A DNA stretch of 64,000 nt from Bog-473 sp963828505 (GTDB lineage: Bacteria > Actinomycetota > Acidimicrobiia > Acidimicrobiales > RAAP-2): assembly GCA_963828505.1 (NCBI GenBank), contig CAWHFM010000011.1, forward strand, positions 62,001 through 126,000, in the 5' to 3' direction. The position numbers and the translations under genes were made by a program. Shown here piece by piece: positions 32,429 to 41,205 of this stretch. The notes under the pieces are model-generated. The model was given only the letters and a program-made list of their open reading frames with translations. It was not told where the DNA came from and did not search any database. Position 1 is the first letter of the stretch. Each line of letters begins with the position of its first letter.

Positions 32429-33476
32429 TCAGATGCGGTACCCGAGGTTCGTCAGGTCGCTCATGGCGAGCTGTGCTGCCACCTGGCCCCCGCCGGGGGT
32501 GAGGTGGGTGCCGTCGGGCGTGCGGATGTTGACCACCTGTCCGGCGGCATTGGTGATGAACGCGGTGTAGGCACCCTGGGGCGTGCCGAGAAGCGTCCAG
32601 GTGCTGAGGTAGTGGACCGGAGGCGTCTGGGACGCTGCGGCGCGCTGGTCCAGGGTGTCGATGTCGGACATCTGCTCGCTGAGGGTGGGGTTCTCCATCG
32701 GGGGCATCCCGATCCAGATCACGGTGGCCCCGCCGCTCTGGGCGATCTTCATGAACTGCGCCGCGCGCTGGGAGTACAGGGTGTTCCACTGCGGTGACGT
32801 GTAGGGGACGTCGGGGGGCCCGAGGAAGTCCTGCGCGTCGTTGGCGCCCATCATGACGACCACCACCTGGGGAGCGGTCGCCTTTATGTCCGACGCCAGC
32901 TCGGCCGGCCAGTCGAAGTAGTCCGGGCGGGTCAGGCCCGTGCTCTCCCGGGCGTCGAGCGACGGCTTCACGAGGCCGGTGGCCGAGAGGTCGTACTGCG
33001 AGCGCGGAGCCCATGTCTATGCCCAGCGAGTCGCCCACGATCAGGACGCGCAGCGGGTCGGTGCCGGTGGGGTGCTTGGGGCTGGCGGCGATCGTCGTCG
33101 CGGTGACGCCGGTGTGGGACCTCCCCCGGGAGTCGCGTGGCTTGGGCGGCGGGGCGATCGGGCCCACGGTGGTTAGGCCGTTGGTCCCGCCGGGCAGGCT
33201 GCCCTCGCGCCCGGTGGCCGAGACGATGTGCGACAGCCCCAGCGCCCGGCTCAGTGCGGCGACCGGGCCCACGGTGTCGAGGCTGATGGTCCGGCGAGTG
33301 CCGACGGGCGAGACCTGCGCGTTGTGCTGCAGCGTCGGCGCGAAGAGGAGGAACCACACGGCGAACGCGGCGACGCCGAGCGCCAGCACGTGGGTCCAGC
33401 GCGCCCGGACGCGGCCGTCGGGCGGCGTGCCGGTCTGGGTGCTGACGCTCGGGTGGGGCGGGACGTCGGTCGTCAT
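32429..33476 (-). pseudogene. SGNH/GDSL-type hydrolase with membrane anchor, single-base frameshift
   Basis: ATG 33476 overlaps the stop of the MBOAT gene (ATGA). The N-terminal part has a membrane segment (VLALGVAAFAVWFLLFAPTL) and, after a Pro/Thr-rich linker, the nucleophile block LRVLIVGDSLGIDMGSALA. The continuation QYDLSATGLVKPSLDARES, block III VVVVMMGANDAQDFL and the catalytic Asp/His block RTPDGTHLTPGGGQVAAQLA lie in another frame, entered near 32998-33003 by one extra base. Intact, it would be a periplasm-facing esterase/acyltransferase partner of the MBOAT protein, as AlgJ/PatB are for AlgI/PatA. The frameshift may be a sequence error. Confidence 0.8.
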
Positions 33477-34903
33477 CAGAAGCGGTAGTAGATGAACGGG
33501 GCCACGCCGACGGGGCCGTAGGTCGTGATGGCGAGCAACGCGACGCCGAGGATCCCCACCTGGAGCGCGGCGTGCTGGCGCGAGAACGCCGCCTGCAGCC
33601 GCGCCACGGAGAGCTGGGGCACGAACTGCGACGCCAGGGTGCCGGCGATGACGACGACGAGCAGCGGGGTGACCAGCGGCGAGGCCTCGCCCCAGCCGTC
33701 GACGATGCGGCCCAGGAGGGCGAAGGCCTGGGACATCCCCGACGCATTGAAGAACACCCAGCCCACGCAGATGAACTGGAAGGTGAGGAAGCGCTGCACC
33801 CAGATCCGGACCGGCCCGTCGGCGACGGCGGGCAACCCCCGGCGGACCCGGCTGAGGCGGCGCACGTGGCCGATGCTCTGACCGAGGCCTTGCCACGCGC
33901 CCCAGACGACGAACGTCCAGGCGGCGCCGTGCCAGAGCCCGCCCAGCACCATGGTGATCATGATGTTGCGCACGGTGCGCGCCTCACTGCCGGCGTTGCC
34001 GCCGAGCGGGATGTAGAGGTAGTCGCGCAACCAGCGCGACAACGTCATGTGCCAACGGCGCCAGAAGTCCTGCAGGCTGCGTGCCGTGTAGGGCGCGTTG
34101 AAGTTCTCGGGGAACCGGAAGCCCAGCAGCAGGGCGAGGCCGATGGCGATGTCGGTGTAGCCGCTGAAGTCGCAGTAGATCTGCACGGCGTAGCCCCAGG
34201 CGGCGAAGACGGCTTCGAGGGCGGAGTGCTGCCGGGGCGACGTGAAGACGGGCTGGACGATCGCACTCGACACGTACGAGGAGATGACGACCTTCTTGAA
34301 CAGGCCGGCGAGGATCAGCCAGAAGGCCCGCGAGTAGTCGACCGATCCGGGGTCGCGCTTGCGCCGGATCTGGGGTAGCAGCTCACCACCGCGGACGATG
34401 GGCCCGGCCAGCAGGTGGGGGAAGAAGGAGATGTACACCATGAAGTCCATCGGTCGCGCCGGCTCGAGCTGGCGTCGATAGATGTCGACGACGTAACTGA
34501 CGGCCATGAAGGTAAAGAAGGAGATGGCGATGGGCAGGCCCACCTGGAGGAGAGGGACGGCCCGCCCCAGGCCCACGGCGTGGGAGAGGTTGTCCACGTT
34601 CACCGAGACGAAGCCGTAGTACTTGAACCAACCCAGAATCCCGAGCAGGCCGGCGACCGAGACGCTCATGGCGACGCGGCGGTGCCGCTCGGTGTTCGTG
34701 GCCGTGACCCAGGCGCCGCCCCCGTACGCCACCACGGTGGTGGCGAGCAGGAGGAGGCAGTAGCTCCATCCGACCCAGCCGTAGAAGACGTAGCTGAGCG
34801 CGACCATGGACAGCTTCCACGGACCCGGGTACGGGTTGAGGACCCAGTTCACCGTGAAAGCCACGGCGAAGAAGATGGCGAAATCTATGGTCGGAAAGAG
34901 CAT
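33476..34903 (-). CDS. MBOAT-family membrane O-acyltransferase (AlgI/PatA-like)
   Basis: The 475-residue protein has about ten membrane helices and the family signatures YCDFSGYTDIAIGLALLLGF, PENFNAPYTARSLQDFWRRW, HMTLSRWLRDYLYIPLGGN and MVLGGLWHGAAWTFVVWGAW, the last containing the catalytic-type His. It matches AlgI-like acyltransferases that move acyl groups across the membrane to acylate a polysaccharide. The overlapping downstream SGNH protein is the usual partner that completes transfer. The target glycan is unknown. Confidence 0.92.
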   Translation of the reverse strand: MLFPTIDFAIFFAVAFTVNWVLNPYPGPWKLSMVALSYVFYGWVGWSYCLLLLATTVVAYGGGAWVTATNTERHRRVAMSVSVAGLLGILGWFKYYGFVSVNVDNLSHAVGLGRAVPLLQVGLPIAISFFTFMAVSYVVDIYRRQLEPARPMDFMVYISFFPHLLAGPIVRGGELLPQIRRKRDPGSVDYSRAFWLILAGLFKKVVISSYVSSAIVQPVFTSPRQHSALEAVFAAWGYAVQIYCDFSGYTDIAIGLALLLGFRFPENFNAPYTARSLQDFWRRWHMTLSRWLRDYLYIPLGGNAGSEARTVRNIMITMVLGGLWHGAAWTFVVWGAWQGLGQSIGHVRRLSRVRRGLPAVADGPVRIWVQRFLTFQFICVGWVFFNASGMSQAFALLGRIVDGWGEASPLVTPLLVVVIAGTLASQFVPQLSVARLQAAFSRQHAALQVGILGVALLAITTYGPVGVAPFIYYRF

Positions 34904-35025
34904 TGGGCGCGATCAGGTAGTTGCGCCGAATGTACAGCGGCCTTTCGCGCCCGCGGCTGCACCCGTGGGGCCCGCCGCGCCCTCGGGGCTCCCTCCCCGG
35001 CCCCGCCCGCGCCTGAGCGGCTGGC

Positions 35026-35997
35026 TCAGGCCTTGGCCTTGAGCGCCTCGATGAGTGCGGGCAGGACCTTGTGCACGTCGCCGACGATCCCGAGGTCGGC
35101 CACCGAGAAGATGGGCGCCTCCCGGTCCTTGTTCACGGCGACGATGTTCTTCGAACCCTTCATGCCGACCAGGTGCTGGGTCGCGCCCGAGATGCCACAG
35201 GCCACGTAGACGGTCGGCTTGACCGTCTTGCCGGTCTGGCCCACCTGGTGCGAGTAGGGGACCCAGCCGGCGTCGACGATGGCGCGGCTGGCGCCGGCGG
35301 CGCCGTGGAGCAGCTTCGCCAGTTCCTCAATGAGGGCGTAGTTGGCCGCGTCTCCCAGCCCACGGCCGCCCGACACCACGACCGCCGCCTCGTCCAGCTT
35401 GGGTCCGCTGCGCTCCTCGACGTGGCGCTCGACGACCTTGGCCGTGTTGGTGGCGGCGACGTCGGGCACCGGAGCCGGGGCGACCGCCGCTGCGGACCCG
35501 CCCGAGGGCTCGGCGGCGAACGACTTGGCCCGGATGACGAAGAGCCCGGGGCCGCTCCCGGTGAAGCGCGCCGTCACGATGTGGCTGCCGCCGAACAAGG
35601 GGTCCTGGCTCGAGAGACCCCCGTCGGCCTCCACCAGCCCGGTGACGTTGGTGAGCACCGGCTTGCCGAGCTTGGCCGATAGTCGCCCCGCGATGTCACG
35701 GCCTTCGTAGGTGGCCGGGAACAGGATGGCGTCGGGCGCGTTCCCGCCCTCGACCAACGCGGCCATGGCGGCCGCCACGGGCACGCCTGGCAGCGAGCCG
35801 TCCAGATCGCCCACGTCGTAGACCGTCGTGGCGCCGTACTCGCCGAGCGGCCCCGCCAGCGCGGCCACGTCCGTGCCCCACGCCACCGCCTCGACCGTCG
35901 AAGCGACCGAGCGCGCCTCGGTCAGCAACTCCAGCGTGAGCGGGGTCGGGCCGCTGTCGCCGGTCTCGGCCAGCACCCAGACCTTGTCGATCGCCAT
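35026..35997 (-). CDS. etfA: Electron transfer flavoprotein, alpha subunit
   Basis: The 323-residue protein has the C-terminal FAD domain signature LDEAAVVVSGGRGLGDAANY, AIVDAGWVPYSHQVGQTGKT and VYVACGISGATQHLVGMKGS, followed by IVAVNKDREAPIFSVADLGI. ETF carries electrons from acyl-CoA dehydrogenases and similar flavoenzymes to the respiratory chain via an ETF:quinone oxidoreductase. It begins one base after the etfB stop, so the two are co-translated. It is of normal length. Confidence 0.96.
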   Translation of the reverse strand: MAIDKVWVLAETGDSGPTPLTLELLTEARSVASTVEAVAWGTDVAALAGPLGEYGATTVYDVGDLDGSLPGVPVAAAMAALVEGGNAPDAILFPATYEGRDIAGRLSAKLGKPVLTNVTGLVEADGGLSSQDPLFGGSHIVTARFTGSGPGLFVIRAKSFAAEPSGGSAAAVAPAPVPDVAATNTAKVVERHVEERSGPKLDEAAVVVSGGRGLGDAANYALIEELAKLLHGAAGASRAIVDAGWVPYSHQVGQTGKTVKPTVYVACGISGATQHLVGMKGSKNIVAVNKDREAPIFSVADLGIVGDVHKVLPALIEALKAKA

Positions 35998-35998
35998 G

Positions 35999-36775
35999 TC
36001 AGACCACCTTCAGCTGCTCGAGGAAGGCGACGATGCGCTGCGCGCCGTCGCCCTCGTCCACCACGATCTCTCCCGAAGCGCGCGCCTCGGCTTCGGACAC
36101 GTCCGTGATCTCCTGACCCGCGCCGGCCGCGCCGACCTGCGAGGGGTCCAGACCCAGGTCGGCCACCGTCAGGTTGTCCACCGGCTTGGACTTGGCCGCC
36201 ATGATCCCCTTGAAGGAGGGGTAGCGCGGCTCGACGACGCCGGCCGTCACCGTCACCACAGCGGGCATCGGGCAGACCACCTCGTCGTAGCCGGCCTCGG
36301 TCTGCCGCTCCACCTTCAGTGAGCCGCCGTCGACGGAGATCGCCTTGGCGAAGGTGACCGAGGGCAGGCCCATCAGCTCGGCCACCTGCACGGGCAGGGT
36401 GCCGGTGTAACCGTCGGTCGACTCGGTCGCCATCACCACCAGGTCGGGATTGGCGCGCCCGATGGCCGCCGCCAGCACCCGGGCCGTGCCGAGGGCGTCG
36501 CTGCCGGCCAGGGCGTCGTCGCTGACCAGGATGGCCCGGGCCGCGCCCATGGCCAGCCCCGTGCGCAGGCCCGAGGTCTCACCGCCCGGGGCCATGGAGA
36601 CGAGCGTGACCTCGTCGCCCTCCCCGGAGGCCAGCTGGAGCGCCATCTCGACCCCGTAATTGTCGGAGTCGTCCATGATGAGCTTGCCGGAGCGATCGAG
36701 GGTGTTGGTGTCCGGTTTCAGGCTGGCCGGAGCGGCCGGATCCGGGATCTGTTTGACGCATACGACGACGTTCAT
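35999..36775 (-). CDS. etfB: Electron transfer flavoprotein, beta subunit
   Basis: From ATG 36775 the 258-residue protein reads MNVVVCVKQIPDP at its start, with an AMP-binding core (LATGRANPDLVVMATESTD-type segment, here AIGRANPDLVVMATESTDGY) and the signature VERQTEAGYDEVVCPMPAVV. It forms a heterodimer with EtfA. The last segment includes AAKSKPVDNLTVADLGLDPS, as in the fatty-acid-oxidation group I ETF. It is the first gene of the etfBA operon. Confidence 0.96.
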   Translation of the reverse strand: MNVVVCVKQIPDPAAPASLKPDTNTLDRSGKLIMDDSDNYGVEMALQLASGEGDEVTLVSMAPGGETSGLRTGLAMGAARAILVSDDALAGSDALGTARVLAAAIGRANPDLVVMATESTDGYTGTLPVQVAELMGLPSVTFAKAISVDGGSLKVERQTEAGYDEVVCPMPAVVTVTAGVVEPRYPSFKGIMAAKSKPVDNLTVADLGLDPSQVGAAGAGQEITDVSEAEARASGEIVVDEGDGAQRIVAFLEQLKVV

Positions 36776-36823
36776 GGCCGACCATCTTTGACGACCGGGC
36801 CGCCCCGCCGCCATTCGGGCCGG

Positions 36824-37534
36824 TCAGTCGGCTCGCCCCACCCCCTCCTCGCGCACCGCGGCGAGGGCGTCACCGAGGCGGTCCGTGACCATGCCGTCGG
36901 CCCCCATCTCGACCAGGGCGCGCATGTCGTCGGGCGAGTTGACGGTCCAGACGTTCACGGCCAACCCCCGCTCGTGAGCGGCGGCCACCAGCTCGGGGGT
37001 GACCGAGGACACGAACGGGTGGACGGCCCGCCAACCGGCCTGCGCCGCCCGGTCCAGGGCCTCCCGCGGGTCCCCCCCGGGCACCAGGGGCCACAGCTCG
37101 GCCAGGTCCAGCCCGGGGTCCGCCGCCCCGACGGCGCGGAGCGTGTCGGCCTGGAACGACGAGACGATGACCCGATCGCTCCAGCCGGCATCGTCGATCG
37201 CCGCCGCCGTCAACGCCGCGACCGCCTCGGCGGGGTCGTAACCGGCGTCGCCGGGCGCATTCTTGATCTCGACGTTGACCACCATGCCCTCGCAGGCGGC
37301 GAGGGCGCCGGCGAGCAGCGGGACGTGGGCGTGGAGCTGGGAGACCACGAGCTCGGACACCGGCCCGAGACCCGGGATCTCGGCGTCGTGGTGGATGGCG
37401 AGCGCCCCGTCGGCCGTCAGGCGGACGTCGAGCTCCACCCCGTCGGCGCCGCGGCGCCGCGCTTCGGCGAACGCTTCCAGGGTGTTCTCCCTGAACCCCT
37501 CGGTGCAACCCCTATGAGCGAAGACCGCCGTCAT
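36824..37534 (-). CDS. Glycerophosphodiester phosphodiesterase
   Basis: The 236-residue TIM-barrel protein has the GDPD motifs FAHRGCTEGFRENTLEAFAE (catalytic His/Arg), GADGVELDVRLTADGALAIH with the metal-binding Glu-x-Asp, and HHDAEI. The C-terminal ADGMVTDRLGDAL closes the barrel. No signal peptide, so it is cytosolic like UgpQ. It cleaves glycerophosphodiesters to glycerol 3-phosphate and an alcohol. It is divergent from whiB. Confidence 0.92.
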   Translation of the reverse strand: MTAVFAHRGCTEGFRENTLEAFAEARRRGADGVELDVRLTADGALAIHHDAEIPGLGPVSELVVSQLHAHVPLLAGALAACEGMVVNVEIKNAPGDAGYDPAEAVAALTAAAIDDAGWSDRVIVSSFQADTLRAVGAADPGLDLAELWPLVPGGDPREALDRAAQAGWRAVHPFVSSVTPELVAAAHERGLAVNVWTVNSPDDMRALVEMGADGMVTDRLGDALAAVREEGVGRAD

Positions 37535-37679
37535 CGCACTCCCCGGCGGGGCTCGTCACCAGATCTTCGACAACCGGTAACAATTTTCACAAAAAACTCC
37601 TTGCCGGGTTCGTCGGTGAGAACTACCGTCTTCTGCCGACAAAACCCTTTCGTAGACGGATACTCTTAAGGTTCGATCA

Positions 37680-37695
37680 TGTGAAAGGGATCACA
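37680..37695 (+). promoter_or_regulatory. Perfect CRP-type palindrome upstream of whiB
   Basis: TGTGAAAGGGATCACA is an exact match to the cAMP receptor protein consensus TGTGA-N6-TCACA. Its right end lies 26 bp before the whiB ATG and 12 bp before the GGAGG ribosome site. In Mycobacterium tuberculosis the homologous gene whiB1 is directly controlled by the CRP Rv3676 through upstream sites, so the placement is meaningful. Whether it activates or represses here cannot be read. Confidence 0.75.
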
Positions 37696-37721
37696 ATCAC
37701 AGTGGGTGGAGGTTCGTCCCG

Positions 37722-38021
37722 ATGGCTCTGATGTGGAACCGCACCGTTGACTGGGATGCGGACGACTGGCGTCGCTCGGCCGCGTGCCGCAGCACGGAAC
37801 CGGACCTCTTTTTCCCCGTGGGCACGACGGGACCGGCCGTGGACCAGATCGAGGCGGCCAAGCGGGTATGCCGTTCCTGCGAGGCCCTCGAGCCGTGCCT
37901 CGATTTCGCCCTCGCCACCAACCAGGAGTCCGGCGTCTGGGGCGGCACGTCCGAGGAGGAGCGCCGCAAGCTCCGCAAGGCTTGGCTGGCCGCCCGCCGG
38001 TCCCAGCGCGCCGGCTACTGA
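37722..38021 (+). CDS. whiB1: WhiB-family iron-sulfur transcription factor, WhiB1-like
   Basis: The 99-residue protein has four cysteines (C22, C50, C53, C59) in the WhiB spacing that binds a 4Fe-4S cluster, the beta-turn GVWGG at 71-75 and a basic tail. The segment DLFFPVGTTGPAVDQIEAAK is characteristic of WhiB1, which binds the sigma factor region 4 and reacts with nitric oxide. Start ATG 37722 has GGAGG nine bases upstream. A perfect CRP-type site precedes it. The PdtaS-like kinase gene is convergent and adjacent, as in mycobacteria (Rv3219/Rv3220c). Confidence 0.93.
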   Translation: MALMWNRTVDWDADDWRRSAACRSTEPDLFFPVGTTGPAVDQIEAAKRVCRSCEALEPCLDFALATNQESGVWGGTSEEERRKLRKAWLAARRSQRAGY

Positions 38022-38050
38022 GGCCTGGGAGTCCGGGCGGCCCCGGGATC

Positions 38051-39595
38051 TCACCGGGGCGCCCGCACCGGAACCGAGATCAGCACCCGCGTCCCACCCC
38101 CCTCTGAGGCGGGGACGCCGGCCATGGTGATGGAGCCCTCCAGCTGGCTCACCACCAGGTCCCGCACGATGGAGAGGCCGAGGCTCGTCGTGCCCTCGAT
38201 GTCGAAGCCTTCGGGCAACCCGAAGCCGTCGTCACGCACCTCCACCCGCAACGCGGTGCTCTCGTTGCACATGGTCAGGTCGACGTGGCCCACCGGCGCG
38301 TAGCCGGCCGAGCCCCCGGCGCCCTCCAGGCCGGCTGCGCCGTCCTGCGCCCCCGTGGCCTCCGGGTCGAAGGCGTGCTCGACGGCGTTCTGCAGCAGCT
38401 CGGCCACCGTGACCGCGAGGGGGGTGGCCACGTCGGCCGCCACCTCGCCCAGGTCGCCCTGCACGCTGATCACTATGGGTTGCGACGACACCACCGAGTC
38501 CTCCGCCATCTGCACCAGCGAGGCGACGATCTCGGCGAAGGGCACCTGGTCGCTCGGGTCCCGTGACAGGATCTCGTGCACCAGCGCGATGGAGCGCACG
38601 CGGCGTTCCGCCTCGTGCAGCGCCACCCGGGCGGCCCGGTCCCCCACCCGCCTCGCCTGCAGGCTGAGCAGCGAGGAGATCGTCTGCAGGTTGTTCTTCA
38701 CCCGGTGGTGGACTTCGCGGATCGCCGCGTCCTTCGAGAGCAGCAGGCGGTCCAGCCGGCGCACGTCGGTCACGTCGCGCAGCAGGATCATGGCTCCGGT
38801 GACGACACCGTGGGAGAGCAACGGGATGCAGTGCACCAGCACGATCACGTCGGGGCGTCGTTCCACCTCCTCGACCACGGGCCGCCCGGTGGCGAGCGCC
38901 CACTCGACCGCCGACTCCTCTATGTCGAGGTCCCCGAAGCGACGCCCTTCGGGTTGGGCGTAGATGCCCATGCGGTGGAACGCGTTCAAGGCGTTCGGCG
39001 ATGCGAATTCGACCCGGCCGTCGGCGTCGACCACGACGACGCCGTCGCCGACGCGCGGCGCCTCCTCGGTGCCGACGTCCTCGTCGGGGAAGGGGAAAGC
39101 CGACTGGGCCACCATGTCGGCCAGCCGCTCGAAGACGTCGAGGTACGTGCGCTCGTACATGCTCGTCGGGCCCTTCAGCGGGGCCAGCGACACGCGCAGC
39201 AACGCACCGATGATGCGCCCGTCGTAGCGGACCGGGATGTTCTCCACCGGGACGGCCTCGCCCAGGATCGGGTGGTGGATGCTGCCGCGCACGATCTCAC
39301 CCGAGTGCAGGCACCGCGCCACGAGCGTCCACTGGGACTCGTTCACCGTCTGGCCCACCAGGTCCTGGTCGACCAGGGTCGGCCGGTTGTTGGGGCGCAT
39401 CTGGCCCAGCACCACGAGCTCGGGGTCTTCTTCGCCCGTCGCCTCGTCGCCCGCCCGCACCGGCACCAGCAGCAGGAGGTCCGAGAAGGAGAGGTCGGCC
39501 AGCACGCTCCAGCTCCCGAGCAGGCGCTGGAGGTGCTCGAGCTCCTCCGGGCGCAGGTCGGTGTGGCTCTGGGCCAGCTCGGCCGGGGTGGGCAT
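38051..39595 (-). CDS. pdtaS: PdtaS-like sensor histidine kinase (HisKA_2 type)
   Basis: The 514-residue soluble protein has an N-terminal GAF-like H_kinase_N region (to about 150), a PAS domain (about 180-290, GDGVVVVDADGRVEFASPNA), the HisKA_2 phosphoacceptor AAIREVHHRVKNNLQTISSL and a HATPase domain with AVTVAELLQNAVEHAF (N box) and VRDDGFGLPEGF-type G box. No membrane segments. In mycobacteria PdtaS phosphorylates the RNA-binding antiterminator PdtaR and senses metals and nitric oxide. No response regulator gene lies next to it here. It is convergent with whiB. Confidence 0.88.
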   Translation of the reverse strand: MPTPAELAQSHTDLRPEELEHLQRLLGSWSVLADLSFSDLLLLVPVRAGDEATGEEDPELVVLGQMRPNNRPTLVDQDLVGQTVNESQWTLVARCLHSGEIVRGSIHHPILGEAVPVENIPVRYDGRIIGALLRVSLAPLKGPTSMYERTYLDVFERLADMVAQSAFPFPDEDVGTEEAPRVGDGVVVVDADGRVEFASPNALNAFHRMGIYAQPEGRRFGDLDIEESAVEWALATGRPVVEEVERRPDVIVLVHCIPLLSHGVVTGAMILLRDVTDVRRLDRLLLSKDAAIREVHHRVKNNLQTISSLLSLQARRVGDRAARVALHEAERRVRSIALVHEILSRDPSDQVPFAEIVASLVQMAEDSVVSSQPIVISVQGDLGEVAADVATPLAVTVAELLQNAVEHAFDPEATGAQDGAAGLEGAGGSAGYAPVGHVDLTMCNESTALRVEVRDDGFGLPEGFDIEGTTSLGLSIVRDLVVSQLEGSITMAGVPASEGGGTRVLISVPVRAPR

Positions 39596-39597
39596 CG

Positions 39598-40485
39598 CTA
39601 CACCCCCGTGCGCGCCGCCAGCGCCACCGGGCGCGGGGTGCGGGCCCGGTACGCCTGCAACGTGTCCACGCCCGCCGCGGTCAGCTGGGCGCGCAGGTCG
39701 TCGGCCCGGTCGGCCACGTGCTCGAGGCGGTGGGCGTCCGACGCCGTGGTGAGGGGCACGCCGCGCGCCACGAACCGCTCCAGCAGCCCCTGCGCCGGGT
39801 ACTGCTCCGCCACCGGTTTGCGCCACCCTGCCGACGAGAGCTCGGCGGCCATGCCCGACGACACGGCCGCTTCGGCGATGCGGTCCCACCACTCGGCCGG
39901 CGCGTCGGGCACGTGGCCCATCACCTTGATCAGGTCGGGGTGGGCCAGCACGTCGCACGAGCGCGACGCCGCCAGCTCCTCCATGGCCGTCGTGTACGCG
40001 TCCCAGCAGTCGTCCACCCGGCGCGCCGACCACTCGGCCATCGACACCGGGTCGTCGAGGTCGTCGAAGCGCCAGCCTCCGACCCAGTGCACCGACCCGA
40101 GCAGCACGTCGAAGGGGTAGCCGGCGAGCAGCCGCTCCACTGCGTCCATGCGCTCCGGGTAGTAGTCGACCTCCAGCCCGATCACGACCGGGAGCCCGGC
40201 TGCCACGGCCTCCTGCGCGCACTGCACGTACTCGTCGAGATCCGCCGTGGCGTGGAAGTCCCAATAGCGCGCCATGGACGCCGCCAGTCCCGGCGGCACG
40301 CGCTCGTCCTCCCAGAAGCCGCGCAGCAGAGCGTCGGCCTGGCGGAAACGGAAGAGGTGCTCGGTCAGTGCCAGCTCGGTGACCCCGGCCGCCTCCGCCC
40401 GCTCGCAGTACGCCGCGAGCTGCTCCAGGTCGAGCGGCGTCTCAGACTGCGAGTGCGGCCACAGGTGGAGGTGGTAGTCCAGCAC
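39598..40485 (-). CDS. PHP-domain phosphoesterase (histidinol-phosphatase-like)
   Basis: The 295-residue protein begins DYHLHLWPHSQ (metal ligands HxH), continues with LALTEHLFRFRQADALL, VIGLEVDYYPERM (Glu ligand), VLLGSVHWVGGWRF and late SCDVLAHPDLIKVMG and TTASDAHRLEHVAD. These are the metal-binding positions of the PHP family. It probably hydrolyses a phosphomonoester such as histidinol phosphate; other small phosphates are possible. It lies 2 bp upstream of pdtaS on the same strand, so the two are probably one transcript. Confidence 0.83.
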   Translation of the reverse strand: MLDYHLHLWPHSQSETPLDLEQLAAYCERAEAAGVTELALTEHLFRFRQADALLRGFWEDERVPPGLAASMARYWDFHATADLDEYVQCAQEAVAAGLPVVIGLEVDYYPERMDAVERLLAGYPFDVLLGSVHWVGGWRFDDLDDPVSMAEWSARRVDDCWDAYTTAMEELAASRSCDVLAHPDLIKVMGHVPDAPAEWWDRIAEAAVSSGMAAELSSAGWRKPVAEQYPAQGLLERFVARGVPLTTASDAHRLEHVADRADDLRAQLTAAGVDTLQAYRARTPRPVALAARTGV

Positions 40486-40510
40486 GGCGCCGGCCTCGTC
40501 TCCGGCGGCC

Positions 40511-41149
40511 TCAGCCGGCCCGGCGGATCAGGGTGACGCCGTCGCGGATGGTGGTGAGCACGCAGACCACCCGCGGGTCGTCGACCACCTTGTCGTTGAA
40601 GGCGCGCACGGCGAGCGCGCTCTCGTGCGGTTCGGCCACCGAGGGGAGCACGGCGCCCTGTTGCAGCGTGTTGTCGACCGCGATGATCCCGTGGGGCGAC
40701 AGCTTGGGCAGCACCGCCTCGTAGTAGGCGTCGTAGGACACCTTGTCGGCATCAATGAAGACGAAGTCGTACGGGCCCTGCAGCTCGTCGAGGGAGCGCA
40801 GCGCCGGTCCCTCGATCACGCTGATCCGGCTCTCGTAGCCGGCGGCGGCGATGTTGCCCCGGGCGATGGTGGCGTGGTGGGGGTCGACCTCGAGGGAGAC
40901 GATCGAGCCGCCCTGGGGCAGGCCCGCGGCCATGGCGATGGACGAGTAGCCGGTGAACGTGCCTATCTCGAGGACCCGGGTGGCCTGCGCCGCGAACACG
41001 AGGAGCTCGAGAAAGCGCCCCTCTTGTCGCCCCACCATCATCCCCCACATGGCGAAGTCCTCCCGGGTGGAGGCGTCGACCGAGGCCAGATGGCCCGGGG
41101 GGGCCGTCGTATGCTCGTCGGCGTACTCCTGGACCTCGGGATCGATCAT
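40511..41149 (-). CDS. O-methyltransferase, caffeoyl-CoA type
   Basis: The 212-residue protein shows the Methyltransf_3 pattern: GRFLELLVFAAQATRVLEIG followed by TFTGYSSIAMAAGLPQGGSI (SAM site), SLEVDPHHATIARGNIAAAG, PYDFVFIDADKVSYDAYYEA and GIIAVDNTLQQGAVLPS, with the divalent-metal Asp residues in place. It would methylate a catechol-like or other hydroxyl acceptor. It lies 25 bp upstream of the PHP gene and could belong to the same operon. Confidence 0.9.
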   Translation of the reverse strand: MIDPEVQEYADEHTTAPPGHLASVDASTREDFAMWGMMVGRQEGRFLELLVFAAQATRVLEIGTFTGYSSIAMAAGLPQGGSIVSLEVDPHHATIARGNIAAAGYESRISVIEGPALRSLDELQGPYDFVFIDADKVSYDAYYEAVLPKLSPHGIIAVDNTLQQGAVLPSVAEPHESALAVRAFNDKVVDDPRVVCVLTTIRDGVTLIRRAG

Positions 41150-41205
41150 GCAGGCATGGTAGGCGCAGCGGGCGACGTCACTCCCAGGACGTCACTCCCA
41201 GACCG

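Noticed and set aside
39596..40264. N-terminal extension of the PdtaS-like kinase frame
   Set aside because: The extension runs antiparallel in frame over the PHP gene and has Gly/Arg-rich non-coding composition; ATG 39595 fits the family start.
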